Shown: positions 25,123 to 34,285, counted from the stretch's first letter. The stretch: 64,000 nt of DNA from Peribacillus huizhouensis (GCF_014138605.1 NZ_JACJHX010000007.1:62001-126000); one strand, 5' to 3'. Numbers and translations: made by a program. Notes: a model not told the origin generated them from the sequence alone.

Positions 25123-26082
25123 TCAACTATTTACTGAATACATATAGATCCCGTTTTGATCTTCCTTTTTAATTTCACCTAAAAGCTCTAAATAGTCAAG
25201 TTGGCCGACTGTTTCAGAAATCGTTAAGCCAAGTTCCCTCTCATAAACTCTTGGAAAAAGCTGTTTACAGATCTCAAACCCAGTTTGAGGCTTAACTTCT
25301 AGCATTTGTTTGACTTGCATAGCACGACCATGCTGTCGAGCAAAATTATGCCTAATCAATTCATGCGTATCGGAAATATCATCACCATGACCTGAAAGGG
25401 TAAGTGAAATGGGTAGCTCGAGCCACTTCCTAAGTGAGCTATTGTATTGATTTAACGGCTCAGGCCGATATACATCTTGTGAAATCGGTGGTTCCAAGAT
25501 AGGATTTGGCGAAATTTTGTCCAACAGATGATCTCCACCAATCATAACCCCATCACTTTCACGGAAAAGAGAAATATGACTTTGAGCATGCCCAGGCGTT
25601 TCAATGACCTGAAAGCCAGATAGACCGGGGATTTCATCTCCTTCTTGCAATAAAGTTTGCACAGTACGCTTACTAATATATCCTCCACGATAGTTATTCA
25701 TCGAAGCGACCATCTCTTCGGGTACAGCTAATTCCTTTCCGACACCTAAATAAAACAGATGGAGCGACTCTTTAAACTCATCCGTCAGTTCTAACCATCT
25801 TTGATTGTTGGCATGGCCAAATACATTTGTTTGCTCAGGAAAAAAATCAATACCACCAGCATGATCAGGATGATGATGTGTCAGCACAATTTGATCAAAA
25901 TCACTTATTAAGAGCCCTAAATCACGAAGACTTTTCGCTAATACTTCTTTGCCTTCAGGAGTTCTCGGTCCAGCATCCACAAGTGTAAGTGCTTCCCCTT
26001 TTATCACATAAACATTTACATCACCAACAGCATAAGGAGTTGGGATTGATAGTTTTTCAATTTCCGCGTCATATCTTGTCAT
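25123..26082 (-). CDS. yqjP: Metallo-beta-lactamase-fold hydrolase, YqjP type
   Basis: A 319-residue MBL-fold protein of unknown substrate. The metal motif is VLTHHHPDHAGG (HxHxDH), with further ligands in ETPGHAQSHIS, IGGDHLLD and LSGHGDD. A winged-helix-like C-terminal extension follows. I chose ATG 26082 with AAAGGTGGAATCCAC upstream, giving the length I recall for B. subtilis YqjP; the extension to 26157 is not supported by an SD. It leads a two-gene unit with yqjQ and is divergent from proI. Confidence 0.88.
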   Translation of the reverse strand: MTRYDAEIEKLSIPTPYAVGDVNVYVIKGEALTLVDAGPRTPEGKEVLAKSLRDLGLLISDFDQIVLTHHHPDHAGGIDFFPEQTNVFGHANNQRWLELTDEFKESLHLFYLGVGKELAVPEEMVASMNNYRGGYISKRTVQTLLQEGDEIPGLSGFQVIETPGHAQSHISLFRESDGVMIGGDHLLDKISPNPILEPPISQDVYRPEPLNQYNSSLRKWLELPISLTLSGHGDDISDTHELIRHNFARQHGRAMQVKQMLEVKPQTGFEICKQLFPRVYERELGLTISETVGQLDYLELLGEIKKEDQNGIYMYSVNS

Positions 26083-26206
26083 GTGGATTCCACCTTTAAT
26101 AAAATCATTCGAATCGTAAATATCATAATATAGTCTATATTTTACATTCTGGCTCAATCATTGTCATTATTTTCGCATAACAATCAGAAAATTATAGATA
26201 TGGCTA

Positions 26207-26236
26207 TTGACAACAAGTTGAAACTTCCATCATAAT
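26207..26236 (+). promoter_or_regulatory. Sigma-A promoter of the proI leader
   Basis: TTGACA (26207-26212) and CATAAT (26231-26236) with an 18-base spacer, immediately before the T-box leader. Confidence 0.7.
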
Positions 26237-26244
26237 TTATCCAT

Positions 26245-26526
26245 AGCGGATTGACTATAATCGATTAAAGTTACATCCCACAATGTAAATAATAGGCGAT
26301 GAATAAGACCAGTACATAAATTATGGTGCAAGAGAGTGAGGCTCGTTGGCTGCAAGGCTTCACCACCCGCTGTTTATCGAACCTTCCTTATGAGCCATCA
26401 GGAAAACCTGACGTCTATCTGGCGATAACGGATTGTGAGCTGCATCTTTCAAAGAAAGATGAACGAAGGTGGTACCACGGAAGCAATGTCTTTCGTCCTT
26501 TATTGGATGAAAGGCTTTTTTTATTT
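26245..26526 (+). ncRNA. T-box leader of proI (proline)
   Basis: The T-box core AAGGTGGTACCACGG is at 26466-26480. It is followed by a terminator CTTTCGTCC, TTTATT, GGATGAAAG and TTTTTTT (26488-26526). In the apparent Stem I internal loop, bounded by ATAAG / CTTAT and ATAAA / TTTAT, the sequence is CGAACCTTC, containing CCT, a proline codon. This agrees with the gene controlled and with known T-box control of proline synthesis in B. subtilis. Confidence 0.88.
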
Positions 26527-26577
26527 ATCCCGCATTAATGGGCGGTAACCCCCGCTAATTGATGTTTCACTTTATTA
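26524..26577 (+). repeat. Family-1 repeat, short copy D
   Basis: TTTATCCCGCATTAATGGGC, then GGTAACCCCCGC and TGATGTTTCACTTTATTA: only the two ends of the family, about 54 bp. It begins within the T-run of the proI T-box terminator. Confidence 0.7.
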
Positions 26578-26580
26578 AAA

Positions 26581-26766
26581 AGGCTATGTTTAATCTAGTT
26601 GTTGATTTTGGCACATTGTTGTTTGGGGCGGAAGTCGTAAGATTCCTGCTTGAAAAGCTAGTCAAAGGGAGACCCCCACAGGCGCACAGCGCCGAGGAGG
26701 CTTCCGGACTGCCCGCGGTAAGCGAACGCCTCTCATTGCAATCAACAGGCAAGTTTAAAAAAGCCT
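26581..26766 (+). repeat. Family-2 GC-rich repeat, copy B (proI leader)
   Basis: The ends AGGCTATGTTTAA and TTTAAAAAAGCCT are imperfect terminal inverted repeats. Inside are GTTGTTGATTTTGGCAC, a core GGAGACCCCCACAGGCGCAC, GCGCCGAGGAGGCTTCCGG, TGCCCGCGGTAAGCGA, and CAATCAACAGG. It fills the space between the T-box terminator and the proI SD. Confidence 0.75.
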
Positions 26767-26784
26767 AAAAAAGGAGCGAATGAA

Positions 26785-27636
26785 ATGAAGAATATCGCAT
26801 ATATTGGCATCGGCTCAATGGCAGAAGCGATTATATCAGGCATAATTGCAAGAGGTGGAGTCAACCCTACACAAATTAGAGTAGCAAACAAGTCGAATCA
26901 AGAACGGTTAGCGTATGTACAACAACAATATGGGGTACATGGATATACATCTCTTGAAGCAGCTCTAACGAATGCAGATGTAGTCTTTCTTGCGGTGAAG
27001 CCTAAAGACGTACTAGCTGCATTATCGGCGGCCCGCCCCTATTTAACTGAAAATATGCTGCTCATTTCCGTAGCAGCAGGTGTTAATCTAGCAAACCTCG
27101 AAAATATTATTGACAAAAAAATGGCGATCGTTCGAGCCATGCCAAATACGTCGGCTGCTGTTGGCTTATCAGCTACTGCTCTTTCCGCAAATTCATTAAT
27201 AGGAACCGGACAGCTACAATTGGCAATTGATCTCTTTTCATCCATCGGTACAGTTTCGGTTGTTGAGGAAAACAAATTGAACGCGGTAACTGGGCTTTCA
27301 GGTAGTGGCCCTGCCTATATTTACTACGTAGTGGAGGCCATGGAAAAATCCGCCCAAGAATTAGGCTTAGATTCCGATACTGCTAAGCAATTAATTATCC
27401 AAACGATTCAAGGAGCAGCAGAAATGCTTAATCAATCTCCTAAAACGCCAGCAACGCTCCGTAAAGAAGTAACTTCCCCTGGAGGTACTACAGAAGCAGG
27501 ACTTAAAGTATTGGACGACTATCAAGTTAAGAGTGCTTTTATTTCTTGTATTGAAGAAGCTACGAAACAAGCAAAACGGATGGGTGATGAAATTTCGAAA
27601 GATATTAATAAGGAGATTTCCAGTCTTAATTTCTAA
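26785..27636 (+). CDS. proI: Pyrroline-5-carboxylate reductase
   Basis: A 283-residue NAD(P)H enzyme making proline from 1-pyrroline-5-carboxylate. The N-terminal Rossmann motif is IGIGSMAEAIISG, followed by FLAVKPKDV and RAMPNTSAAVG. The C-terminal dimer domain has GLSGSGPAYIYYVVEAM and the signature TSPGGTTEAGLKVL. AAGGAG is well spaced before ATG 26785. Control by the upstream proline T-box marks it as the anabolic ProI rather than a stress paralogue. The leader has been lengthened by two repeats between terminator and SD. Confidence 0.93.
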   Translation: MKNIAYIGIGSMAEAIISGIIARGGVNPTQIRVANKSNQERLAYVQQQYGVHGYTSLEAALTNADVVFLAVKPKDVLAALSAARPYLTENMLLISVAAGVNLANLENIIDKKMAIVRAMPNTSAAVGLSATALSANSLIGTGQLQLAIDLFSSIGTVSVVEENKLNAVTGLSGSGPAYIYYVVEAMEKSAQELGLDSDTAKQLIIQTIQGAAEMLNQSPKTPATLRKEVTSPGGTTEAGLKVLDDYQVKSAFISCIEEATKQAKRMGDEISKDINKEISSLNF

Positions 27637-27711
27637 GGATAATCAAATTTTTGGCAGAATCAAAAAGAAGTTGATATACTAGCCATAACATAATCCGAGG
27701 AGTTGAGCAAA

Positions 27712-28728
27712 ATGAGTTCTAAGCTATTTTCACCTTATACAATTAAGAATATTACCTTAAAAAACAGGATTGTTATGTCACCAATGTGCATGTACTCGTG
27801 TTTTGCTGAAGACGGAATTGTCCAAAACTGGCATAAAACTCACTATACAAGCCGTGCAGTTGGAGGTGTAGGTTTAATTATCGTTGAAGCTACAGCTGTA
27901 ACTGAACAAGGTAGAATCTCTCCGAATGATCTAGGTATTTGGAGTGATGAACATGTATCAGGATTATCTGAACTAGTTTCACTCATAAAAGAACAAGGAG
28001 CAAAAACCGGCATACAAATCGCTCATGCCGGTCGTAAAGCTGAACTTAAAGAAGAAATTATTGCTCCTTCTGCTATAGCGTTTAATGATCGATATCAAAC
28101 TCCAAAAGAAATGACCAAAGAAAATATTCAAGAAACAGTCATTGCTTTTCAAAAAGGAGCAGAGCGTGCCAAGAAAGCAGGCTTTGAAGTGATTGAACTT
28201 CACGGAGCGCACGGATATTTGCTCAATCAATTTCTTTCACCAATCAGTAACAAACGAACGGACGAATACGGCGGTTCTGCTGAAAATCGCTACCGAATCG
28301 TTAAGGAAACAATTACTGCTGTCAAAGAAGTATGGGATGGACCACTATTCATTCGCATCTCAGCCTATGATTATTTAGAAGGCGGAATGACTCCAGAACA
28401 GTATATCGAAATTGTCAAATGGATGAAGGAAGATGGCGTTGATTTAATCGATGTAAGTTCTGGCGCAGTAGCTCCTGCCCACATTCATGCGTATCCAGGC
28501 TACCAAGTACCATTTAGTGAAACGATTAAACACGGTGCAGAAATTGCGACAGGCACAGTTGGCCTCATCACCTCGAGCATTCAGGCAGAAGAAATCCTCC
28601 AGAATGACCGAGCAGACCTTGTTTTTCTTGCAAGGGAGCTGCTTAAAAATCCGTATTGGCCGCGAACAGCAGCTCAAGAACTGAACGCTGAACTGACACC
28701 ACCCGTTCAGTATGAAAGAGGCTGGTAA
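27712..28728 (+). CDS. namA: NADPH dehydrogenase (Old Yellow Enzyme) NamA
   Basis: A 338-residue FMN-dependent ene-reductase, the same length as B. subtilis YqjM/NamA. It reduces activated C=C bonds and nitro compounds with NADPH. Signature blocks are [13 protein letters not shown] with the flavin-modulating Cys, [31 protein letters not shown] with the paired His, and [19 protein letters not shown]. The C-terminal arginine finger end YERGW is present. ATG 27712 is nine bases after GAGGAG. It is downstream of proI with its own spacing. Confidence 0.93.
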   Translation: MSSKLFSPYTIKNITLKNRIVMSPMCMYSCFAEDGIVQNWHKTHYTSRAVGGVGLIIVEATAVTEQGRISPNDLGIWSDEHVSGLSELVSLIKEQGAKTGIQIAHAGRKAELKEEIIAPSAIAFNDRYQTPKEMTKENIQETVIAFQKGAERAKKAGFEVIELHGAHGYLLNQFLSPISNKRTDEYGGSAENRYRIVKETITAVKEVWDGPLFIRISAYDYLEGGMTPEQYIEIVKWMKEDGVDLIDVSSGAVAPAHIHAYPGYQVPFSETIKHGAEIATGTVGLITSSIQAEEILQNDRADLVFLARELLKNPYWPRTAAQELNAELTPPVQYERGW

Positions 28729-28767
28729 GAACAAAAGCCCAAGTATCTTGTTCAACCTAACATAATC

Positions 28768-28818
28768 CAAGCAATAAATATGGAGGATCGTTTTCTCTCC
28801 ATATTTATTGCTTGTTTT
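28768..28818 (+). terminator. Strong intrinsic terminator after namA
   Basis: CAAGCAATAAATATGGAG (28768-28785) pairs perfectly with CTCCATATTTATTGCTTG (28797-28814), followed by TTTTT. Confidence 0.85.
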
Positions 28819-28821
28819 TGA

Positions 28822-29001
28822 TGGCTCTTTTCGTAAAGATTGTTGTTTTTAGCAAGAAACCAATTCGAACAGATGTTGATTGTAGTGGAAGGTGCGAGAC
28901 TCCTGCGGGAAAAGCGTGTTGAGGGAGACCCCGCAAGTGCAAAGCACTGAGGAGGCTTCTGAGACTGCCCGCGGAAAGCGAGTACCTGCAACGGAAATCA
29001 C
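28822..29001 (+). repeat. Family-2 GC-rich repeat, copy C
   Basis: It contains GATTGTTGTTTTTAGCAAG, ATGTTGATTGTAGTGGAAGG, TGCGAGACTCCTGCGGGAAA, GGGAGACCCCGCAAG, GAGGAGGCTTCTGAG and CTGCCCGCGGAAAGCGAGTA. This is the commonest form of an element I recall in many Bacillaceae genomes. It follows the namA terminator. 29002-29190 shows nothing further. Confidence 0.75.
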
Positions 29002-29190
29002 CCCGGGTTATTAGTGTAAAAATGATTGAAAAGCAACAAAGTATGTGAAAACAGCCTTTTTGATTTCCTAAAGTTAGCCTACTTTAGCTCGAAACAAGAA
29101 TTCATTGTTAACGAAATGCTCCTAGTTTCTTGTCAACGAGTAAATTTTATAAGCGGTGCAAAAATAAGAGGCTATAAAAACTTGGTATTA

Positions 29191-29427
29191 TCAATCAAAT
29201 TTTTGTCGGTATTTATTAACATAAATCTTTTCTGCAAAAAAACTTACAATCAAACCAATTATTAAAGGAACGAATGAACCTGTTGAAATGATAAATCCAT
29301 TTGAGTTATTTATATACTCGAGGTGAAACATTAACCAAGGGATAGAAAACAAATGACCAATTAACAAAAGCATAACTGTTGTTGATACAAGCGATAAGAA
29401 GGTAACAATAAAACACTTTAATTTCAT
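29191..29427 (-). CDS. Small two-helix membrane protein, unknown
   Basis: I do not recognise this 78-residue protein. It has two hydrophobic segments (CFIVTFLSLVSTTVMLLLIG, and SFVPLIIGLIVSFFAEKIY) joined by a short loop, ending in a basic tail (VNKYRQKFD). AGGTG lies eight bases before ATG 29427. It stands alone between a family-2 repeat and the thiolase, same strand as the thiolase and downstream of it with a 220-base gap. Confidence 0.55.
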   Translation of the reverse strand: MKLKCFIVTFLSLVSTTVMLLLIGHLFSIPWLMFHLEYINNSNGFIISTGSFVPLIIGLIVSFFAEKIYVNKYRQKFD

Positions 29428-29647
29428 CTAAAAGCACCTACTAAAACTATTTAAATAGCATTCTGTTTTGTTGATAATATTATATATATATATAATTATC
29501 CATTTAGCTACAATCTTTTAGAAAAGAGCCTTTAAAATAGACTTACTTTTAAATGCTCCCCCGTTTCTAACCTCAATTTCGTTTCTCCTAAATGGGGAAA
29601 ATCCCCCTTTTTAGTTTCTAGATACTTGGGCTTTTATGATACAACCT

Positions 29648-30829
29648 TTAGACGTTTTCTAAAACAACAGCGATTCCTTGTCCACCACCAATACAAAGGC
29701 TTGCGATTCCAAAATGTCCGCCCCTCCGTTTGAGCTCATACGCTAGTGATAATAGGATACGCGTTCCACTCGCACCGACTGGATGACCTAGTGCAATCGC
29801 TCCCCCATTGACATTTGTTTTATCACGGTCGAGTCCAAGCTCCTTCTCAACTGATATATATTGCGCAGCAAATGCTTCATTCACTTCAACTACATCCATT
29901 TCTGCAATCGTCAATTTCGCTTTCTCCAATGCTTGGCGGATTGCAGGAGCGGGGCCGATTCCCATAATTGCTGGATCCACGCCGGCCACTCCCCAAGAAA
30001 CAATTCGCGCAAGTGGTTGTATGCCTCTTTCGTCGACAGTACTTTGACTTGCAACAACAACAGAAGCTGCTCCATCATTGATCCCACTCGCATTTCCTGG
30101 TGTAACAGTTCCATCTGTTTTAAACGATGGGTTTAATGATGCCAATTTTTCAGCTGTTACATCCCCTTTTATATGTTCATCCACGGAAATAGATTTGTTG
30201 CCTTTCCGTTGTTGAATCTCTACAGGAACAATTTCTTTAGCAAATACACCATTATCTCTCGCTTTTACTGCCCGCTGTTGACTTAATAAAGAGAACGCAT
30301 CTTGTTCTTCACGAGAAATCGAGTACATGGATGCCAATCTCTCGGCTGTCATGCCCATTCCACTGCCTGCATACTCATCCGTTAATGAACATTGCAGCAT
30401 GTCGTCAAAAACAAGCGTTCCATATTTTAAGCCACCAAATCGTGCATTAAAATTAGCAAATGGAGACATTGACATATTCTCCGCCCCACCAGCAAGTACG
30501 ATTTGGGCCTCTCCTAATAAAATATGTTGCGCAGCAGAAACAACCGACTGTACACCTGATCCACATAAACGATTTACAGTGTACGCAGGAATCTCAAAAG
30601 GCACATCCGCCTTTAAGCCGATATGTCTCGCTAAATAAGATGCATTCGTAGAGGAATGAATAACATTCCCATAAATGACATGATCTATATCTGTTGGCGC
30701 TATGTTTGCTCGTTTTAATGCTTCCCGTGCTGTCGTTGCCCCCAAATCGGCAGCTGAAACTGACGCAAAGGATCCTCCAAAACTCGTAAATGCTGTTCTT
30801 GCTCCTTCAATTACATACACATTATTCAT
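29648..30829 (-). CDS. Acetyl-CoA acetyltransferase (thiolase)
   Basis: A 393-residue thiolase that condenses or cleaves acetoacetyl-CoA. The acyl Cys89 is in NRLCGSGVQSV, His is in GGAIALGHPVGASG, and the second Cys is in SLCIGGGQG, so all catalytic residues are present. The length fits biosynthetic-type thiolases such as AtoB/MmgA. No beta-oxidation partner genes are adjacent, so direction is unclear. SD AAGGAGG precedes ATG 30829, and a promoter (TAGACA, 16 bases, TATAAT) lies upstream. Confidence 0.9.
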   Translation of the reverse strand: MNNVYVIEGARTAFTSFGGSFASVSAADLGATTAREALKRANIAPTDIDHVIYGNVIHSSTNASYLARHIGLKADVPFEIPAYTVNRLCGSGVQSVVSAAQHILLGEAQIVLAGGAENMSMSPFANFNARFGGLKYGTLVFDDMLQCSLTDEYAGSGMGMTAERLASMYSISREEQDAFSLLSQQRAVKARDNGVFAKEIVPVEIQQRKGNKSISVDEHIKGDVTAEKLASLNPSFKTDGTVTPGNASGINDGAASVVVASQSTVDERGIQPLARIVSWGVAGVDPAIMGIGPAPAIRQALEKAKLTIAEMDVVEVNEAFAAQYISVEKELGLDRDKTNVNGGAIALGHPVGASGTRILLSLAYELKRRGGHFGIASLCIGGGQGIAVVLENV

Positions 30830-30879
30830 AATTCTACCTCCTTATCCATCAATTATCAGAATATTCATTATATAACTGG

Positions 30880-30907
30880 ATTATAACCGCTCATTTAATA
30901 ATGTCTA
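30880..30907 (-). promoter_or_regulatory. Sigma-A promoter of the thiolase
   Basis: On the minus strand TAGACA (30907-30902) and TATAAT (30885-30880) are 16 bases apart. Confidence 0.6.
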
Positions 30908-31095
30908 GAGTTTTCTGAACAAACTTTTATCACCGAAGGCTGATAAGACATTAAAATTGGTTGAGTTCTCATTATCTCCTCCCTACTCACTTTCGTATTA
31001 TTGAGCTGTTTTAGGAAATCGAAAATCGACATCTACTAAAAAATACGTTGCAAATGCACTTTCTTTGCCGAATTGAAACTTGTTTTGTCATAGGG

Positions 31096-31124
31096 AAAGG
31101 ATATGCATGATTAAGGAAGAATTA
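31096..31124 (+). promoter_or_regulatory. Sigma-H promoter of racA
   Basis: AAAGGATAT, an 11-base spacer, then GAAGAATTA: every position fits the sigma-H consensus RNAGGAWWW-N11/12-RNNGAATWW. It lies 27 bases before the racA ATG. Confidence 0.75.
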
Positions 31125-31151
31125 TATTAACTTTAAGAGGAGGGATTTTTA

Positions 31152-31658
31152 ATGAAAAGTTCGGGAGCAGTAGCAAATGAATTAGGAATTTCTCAAAGTA
31201 CAGTAAAGCGTTGGGTCACAGTATGCAATATGGAGATTGAGCGTAATTCACATGGTCACTATTTATTTACGGATGAAAACATACAGCAATTAAAACAAAT
31301 ACAACAACAATTGAACGAAGGATTTGTGCTCCATCAAGTCGCATTAGGAGAAAAAAAGACTAGGAAAGGAACAATCCTACCCATGGTTCAATCTCCTGAA
31401 AATCAGAATGTCATAGAGAAGCTACTGTTATCGGTTCAAGAATTAGAAAGACGGCTGGACGATAAAGCGGATGGTGTAGCATCTTACCAACTCCTTCAAC
31501 ATCGAAGTGAAATTGAAGATCTAAACAAAAAGATCGAACGCATGGCGAATCGGATCGAAGTGCTTGAAACCGGGAGAAATAACGAAAATGAACGTTCAAC
31601 TTTTGACATTGATGGAAGCAAGAAAAAGCGACATATTTTCCAATTTTTATTCGGCTAA
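31152..31658 (+). CDS. racA: Polar chromosome-anchoring protein RacA
   Basis: A 168-residue MerR-like protein. The N-terminal winged helix (SGAVANELGISQSTVKRWV, then RNSHGHYLFTDENI) binds DNA. A coiled coil (about residues 90-140, QELERRLDD, IEDLNKKIERMANRIEVLE) and a basic tail (KKKRHIFQFLFG) follow. In B. subtilis RacA binds GC-rich repeats near the origin and fastens chromosomes to the cell pole through DivIVA at the onset of sporulation. The consensus sigma-H promoter just upstream fits that role. SD GAGGAGGG. Not in the place I recall for B. subtilis racA. Confidence 0.85.
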   Translation: MKSSGAVANELGISQSTVKRWVTVCNMEIERNSHGHYLFTDENIQQLKQIQQQLNEGFVLHQVALGEKKTRKGTILPMVQSPENQNVIEKLLLSVQELERRLDDKADGVASYQLLQHRSEIEDLNKKIERMANRIEVLETGRNNENERSTFDIDGSKKKRHIFQFLFG

Positions 31659-31664
31659 CCAAGC

Positions 31665-31694
31665 TTCGAGCAGAATCAACTGCTCGAATTTTTA
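31665..31694 (+). terminator. Terminator after racA
   Basis: TTCGAGCAG (31665-31673) and CTGCTCGAA (31680-31688) with a six-base loop and a T-run. Confidence 0.8.
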
Positions 31695-31934
31695 TACCTT
31701 TCACACAATTACCACAAATAACCACTTTGTTTTCTACTCATTTCACGCACTTTTTCACATCAAAAGGAGTCTAGGAACAAAGTGTATTCTGAAAGCGATA
31801 CACTAAAAAAGCAAGTTAGTTCAATCTCAGCACAAAAGCTAAAATCCTAATCAGACTAAAACTTAGCAAACATTCATCCAAAACCCATATAGCGATATAC
31901 GCCACCATTTACCATAACGGATCAATCATGGAAC

Positions 31935-32055
31935 TCGCTAGACTCACATAATCAAAATGGTGGGGGGTGCGGAACTGGGTTTTGGAAGACTTTCTAAAAA
32001 TGAGCTATATTATAGGATTGCGGAGCCCCGCCCCATGTCCTTCATTCAAAAAAAC
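31935..32055 (+). repeat. Family-3 repeat, copy A
   Basis: CGCTAGACTCACATAATC, AAAATGGTGGGGGGTGCGGA, ACTTTCTAAAAATGAG, then GCGGAGCCCCGCCCCATG and CCTTCATTCAAAAAAACG. The ends are imperfect inverted repeats. Copy B is at 61334. The remainder of 31695-32099 shows no gene. Confidence 0.6.
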
Positions 32056-32099
32056 GCACAATTCTATATGTTTATTTTTCGTAGATTAGCGAACCTCCC

Positions 32100-33161
32100 T
32101 TAGATAATAAGAGGTTCCTCAATTGTGACCCGGCAGACTACTTTAATATTCAGATTTTTATAATTTTCTGCCCACTTTTCGTAGTCAAACCCTCGATTCC
32201 TACTTTTATAAAATGCACCTAATCCCATCGGATCAGTATCGTTTTTTTGAAAACTCTTTACTAGCTGAAGGCACTCCTTTTCTACCTTCTTTTCTAAATT
32301 TTTCTGTATTTCTTTTACTTGTTTCACTCCTAAATTTTTACCTGTATATTCTTGAATGGCTCCTTTTATCGTAATTTGAACAGTAACCTCAGAAGGTTTT
32401 TTTTTAGATAGGATAAATTCATGTTTTGAACTGAGACCTTTAATAGATGCCGCTTCTTTTTTATTTTTAGGGACGAAAAAAAAACCTTTATTGTGCTTAT
32501 CCACCAACAATCTAAAATAAAACAATTTTCCACTAGGAATCACGTCTACTTCTTTATCCTTTTTAAAAAGGCTAACCCCACTTATTTCAATTTGATTCGT
32601 GCTTATTTGTTTAAGTCTAGGAAGATAAATATCTTTTCCTTTTTGATAATAATCTCGTAATAAAAAATGGAGATTCGTTTCAGGTAATTCCTTGCTCTTG
32701 ATTTTGCTATCCAAAAGATTATATAAATAAGTCCCATTTCCTTCCGGCCCATATTGACCTTGTAATATCTTCTTAGCAGTTCCTTCTGATATTGCGAAAA
32801 AGTTTCTGGCGCCAATGGTCACATCTCCTTGATAAATATCTAAGATATCATCAATTCCTTGCTTTCCGAGCTTCTCACCAATCACGGTCACACTTACACC
32901 ACCGGTGACAAGTGGTTGTGCTGCTTGATGATTCGCTTTGATTAATAGATCTCTTCTTAAAGGTGCCTTAGATGTATACGTTTTATTTGTGATACTTTTA
33001 TCAGGCATGAAATTGTCAGTAAGAAATGTACCCATCATTTGTTTACGATCAGATTGGTCTAATCCGACAGCAAGTATGATATTAATATCATCAATCGTAT
33101 TCGTTTCAACACAACCTGACAGTAGACACAGTATGCATAAGTACATCATAAGACTTTTCAT
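32100..33161 (-). CDS. Ger(x)C family spore germination lipoprotein
   Basis: A 353-residue C subunit of a GerA-type germinant receptor. The signal peptide ends in a lipobox (LLSGCVETN), so it is lipid-anchored on the outer face of the spore inner membrane. Typical blocks are NIILAVGLDQ, LITGG-like VTGGVSVTVIGEKLG and, near the end, the assembly region around DPMGLGAFYKSRNRGFDYEKW. It overlaps the B subunit by four bases. Germinant specificity cannot be inferred. Confidence 0.9.
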   Translation of the reverse strand: MKSLMMYLCILCLLSGCVETNTIDDINIILAVGLDQSDRKQMMGTFLTDNFMPDKSITNKTYTSKAPLRRDLLIKANHQAAQPLVTGGVSVTVIGEKLGKQGIDDILDIYQGDVTIGARNFFAISEGTAKKILQGQYGPEGNGTYLYNLLDSKIKSKELPETNLHFLLRDYYQKGKDIYLPRLKQISTNQIEISGVSLFKKDKEVDVIPSGKLFYFRLLVDKHNKGFFFVPKNKKEAASIKGLSSKHEFILSKKKPSEVTVQITIKGAIQEYTGKNLGVKQVKEIQKNLEKKVEKECLQLVKSFQKNDTDPMGLGAFYKSRNRGFDYEKWAENYKNLNIKVVCRVTIEEPLII

Positions 33162-34249
33162 TTTTTCTTCACCTTCTTTACAATGTAGACAGCTATGAAT
33201 AATAGAGGGATGTACAGCATCGTAAAAGCAAACCCTACTTTCGCCATCAAGCTATTTAATAAATTAATTTCTTCCCGTGTATGAATGAATGTGATCATCC
33301 CCAATTGGGCGATAATCAACAAATACACCCCTTTTTTCTGCCTAATCTTAAAAATTCTTTTCACTAGCCTGGATCCAATCCAGATTGATATACAAACATT
33401 AGGTAGGATAATTAAATTCCAGAATGCAATGCCGATAAATTCGAAACGCTCTACAAACGATAATTTAAAAATCTTCCACATCATTAATGTTGGCCACATT
33501 ACTTTTTGCAACTGTCCTTCCGAAAAAAAAGCAAAGGTTAAAATCGCCAAAATCGTATAAAGAAACGTTGTCGCAAGTAACCCTAGATGGGCCCATTTTT
33601 CCGACTTTTGTGATTCCTTAATAAAAGGATATAGAAACAGTACGACTTCAAAGCCGATAAAGGGAAGTGACATGTGAAAGGAACCCTTTATCAAATCTTT
33701 TACCGAATGGTCAAAAATTGGCAATAAACTTTCAAAGTTAGAATACAATAAATTAGGAAAAAATGTAAATACAAGAAAAGCTGGCAAGACTAAGGAAAAG
33801 AAGGCAATTCCAACAACTGTCCGCAATCCGCCAAAAACAACATACATAGAAAGCAACATATACCCTAGTGAAAACCAGAAAAGGTTCAAAGTAGGAAATA
33901 TCCAAACTTGGAGGATTTCGAATAATGTACGAAGAGAAGCCAAGGAATGCAAAAGAAAATAGAAAATAAATGGAAAACTTAAAACCTTCCCAATGAGATT
34001 CCCAGCAACATACATATGAGCCGTTACGATATCTCCATTCACGATTTTAGCAATTTTATATATCATCCAAACAATAATATGTAGGCATGTACCGGCAAAC
34101 ACTATCGAAATCCATGCGTCGTAACCAGCATCTTTGGCAATTATACGCTGATAATCCAACGCACCGAGTCCTATCTGCATGGCCATGATCACATAAAAAA
34201 TTAAAAAAGGAGAAATTTTCAGTCTATCAGGAATGGTTTGCTCTTGCAT
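33158..34249 (-). CDS. GerAB family spore germination protein
   Basis: A 363-residue integral membrane B subunit with about ten helices, distantly related to APC amino acid transporters, thought to bind the germinant or conduct ions. Blocks include ISPFLIFYVIMAMQIGLGAL, DAWISIVFAG, and FPFIFYFLLHSLASLRTL. Its start follows the A subunit by 36 bases, and its stop overlaps the C subunit, so the three are co-transcribed. SD AGGTGATG before ATG 34249. Confidence 0.9.
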   Translation of the reverse strand: MQEQTIPDRLKISPFLIFYVIMAMQIGLGALDYQRIIAKDAGYDAWISIVFAGTCLHIIVWMIYKIAKIVNGDIVTAHMYVAGNLIGKVLSFPFIFYFLLHSLASLRTLFEILQVWIFPTLNLFWFSLGYMLLSMYVVFGGLRTVVGIAFFSLVLPAFLVFTFFPNLLYSNFESLLPIFDHSVKDLIKGSFHMSLPFIGFEVVLFLYPFIKESQKSEKWAHLGLLATTFLYTILAILTFAFFSEGQLQKVMWPTLMMWKIFKLSFVERFEFIGIAFWNLIILPNVCISIWIGSRLVKRIFKIRQKKGVYLLIIAQLGMITFIHTREEINLLNSLMAKVGFAFTMLYIPLLFIAVYIVKKVKKK

Positions 34250-34285
34250 AACTGAGTCATCACCTACTTTTCGTTATCATCATTT

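Noticed and set aside
26323..26538. 71-codon open frame on the plus strand
   Set aside because: It lies wholly inside the proI T-box leader and has no SD; RNA structure explains the sequence.
29026..29265. 79-codon plus-strand frame near the family-2 copy C
   Set aside because: No SD, low-complexity translation and partial overlap with a better-supported minus-strand gene.
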